A stretch of DNA of 64,000 nucleotides from Protonemura montana. Lineage: Eukaryota; Arthropoda; Insecta; Plecoptera; Nemouridae. Each line of letters opens with the position of its first letter. Within the stretch, counting starts at the first letter, position 1. The position numbers were made by a program, and so were the translations under genes. Below are positions 63,148 through 64,000 of the stretch, one piece after another. The notes under the pieces are model-generated. The model was not told where the DNA came from and did no database searches. It saw nothing but the letters and a program-made list of their open reading frames with translations. The DNA is taken from the NCBI GenBank assembly GCA_947568835.1, contig OX387608.1:17270535-17334534 (forward strand), written 5' to 3'.

Positions 63148-63429
63148 TCCGATATGCCACGCCCTCAAGATCGTGGTTCTATTTTATCTCGATGTCGCTT
63201 GATTATCGTTTGGTATTTGTTTGAATAATTACTGAATAAACCATTGTTTTCTGCAACAATGCAACGCCTTCTTATTTTGGAGACTTGATCACCTCCGGTC
63301 CCTTGGATACTTTGTTTCCTCACATTTCATTTCATGACATTTGGCATGTGCCAAGATGTTGAGGATTTGAACTTCGTCATAGCAACGAATCTTTGGTCCA
63401 GTACATGCCAAGTTCAATGTACCACGTTA

Positions 63430-63830
63430 TGATGGCTTTTAGACTCATGTCTACTTGATTTATACTAAACACAAGTTTTTAGAAAAACTATTTGAACTGG
63501 GTTTTGAATGCTAAGTAAAGGGCAACTTAATTTCCCAACGTTTCGTAACATATACTAGTTAAGATCTCTTGTTACTATAAGTAAAAGTAGGTATTATAAG
63601 TATCTTTGTGTACATAAGATACATAAGATCTTTAGATGCATTTAGGAAGCTTAAACTTGGTAATTGTTATAATTTTATGTGGTTCTTTTGTTATTGGAAA
63701 ATTGTCAGGACTGCTCTTACCCTTGATAAAGTAACAGGTACAAGTTACGAAACGTTGGGAAATTCAGTTGTTCTTCTCTTAGCATTGAAAACCCAGTTGA
63801 AATAGTTTTTGTTAAAACTAGTAACACCTG
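63430..63830. mobile_element. Foldback-family element, both arms
   Basis: Minus-oriented arm at 63430-63565, reduced centre, right arm at 63610-63825. It ends about 50 bp before the Z39 acceptor. Confidence 0.78.
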
Positions 63831-63878
63831 TTTATCAACTCAACTTACCATTCAAGCTGCCATCTTCTTCCTTTGCAG

Positions 63879-64000
63879 ACTTCTCGCCTGACCTCGAGTT
63901 CGCGTGTACGAATTGTCCTCGTCGCTTCGCTCGCCGACACGGCTTATATAACCACGTGCAGAACGAGTGTAGTGAAACGCCGCAGGTCCCGTGTCCGTTG
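63879..64000 (+). CDS. lola: Z39: lola-type terminal zinc-finger exon, cut by the window end
   Basis: Acceptor cttcctttgcag ends at 63878, phase 1, 40 codons visible. The lead is FSPDLEFAC. Finger 1 CTNC...H-VQNE-C, helix R,H,G,N. The linker SETPQVP is followed by the first Cys of finger 2 (CPL) at the edge. The array therefore continues to the right. Confidence 0.88.

Overview
The window reads as part of one large, repeat-rich insect gene: the alternative 3' terminal exon array of a longitudinals lacking (lola)-type BTB transcription factor. The BTB and shared exons are not in this window and should lie upstream (to the left). Long interstitial TTAGG/CCTAA tracts (the ancestral arthropod telomere repeat), AT-rich introns full of SINEs and foldback elements, and the diagnostic Lola finger pair all point to a non-dipteran insect. 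I cannot name the species.

On the + strand there are 39 zinc-finger terminal exons, called Z1 to Z39 here, about one every 1.6 kb. Thirty-seven are complete, Z26 is degenerate and Z39 runs off the window. All share one design. A polypyrimidine-AG acceptor is followed by two bases of a split codon (phase 1), a short variable lead, a C2HC finger (C-x2-C-x12-H-x4-C), a 7-residue linker, a C2H2 finger (C-x2-C-x12-H-x4-H), a short tail and a stop. Many then have their own AATAAA. Each exon would give one transcription factor isoform with the same BTB end and a different DNA-binding end. They fall into positional subfamilies: a left group (Z1-Z16; many with a YSRGRL..KP lead and first fingers ending FEC/YEC), a middle group (Z17-Z30; mostly HLIHDCGK-like first fingers and N[IMV]HK endings) and a right group (Z31-Z38; mostly YEC/FEC again).

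The most unusual piece is at 7.76-9.14 kb. Three exons, in matching phases and starting with the same phase-1 acceptor as the finger exons, encode a BEN domain instead of zinc fingers. This would be a BTB-BEN isoform inside a lola-type array, like the arrangement known for mod(mdg4) isoform C and NAC1.

The non-coding part is dominated by tandem repeats and mobile sequences. Several exons in the left half (Z1, Z5, Z8, Z10, Z11, Z12, partly Z9) have had their last coding bases plus stop codon tandemly amplified into the 3' UTR, up to about 55 copies. Other minisatellites abut splice acceptors (Z17, Z22, Z31). Interspersed families include a 5S rRNA-derived SINE (about 0-0.3, 4.4, 38.2, 49.3-50.0, 52.0 and 62.1 kb), a tRNA-derived SINE whose A-box half is amplified in 52-bp units (largest array 46.3-47.5 kb), and a foldback family with hammerhead-like cores. 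There are also a PIF/Harbinger-type DNA transposon remnant with a TTA target duplication (17.4-18.5 kb), another foldback element (34.1 and 40.8 kb) and a decayed LINE reverse transcriptase fragment (41.3 kb). No finger exons were found on the minus strand, and there is no sign of other host genes.
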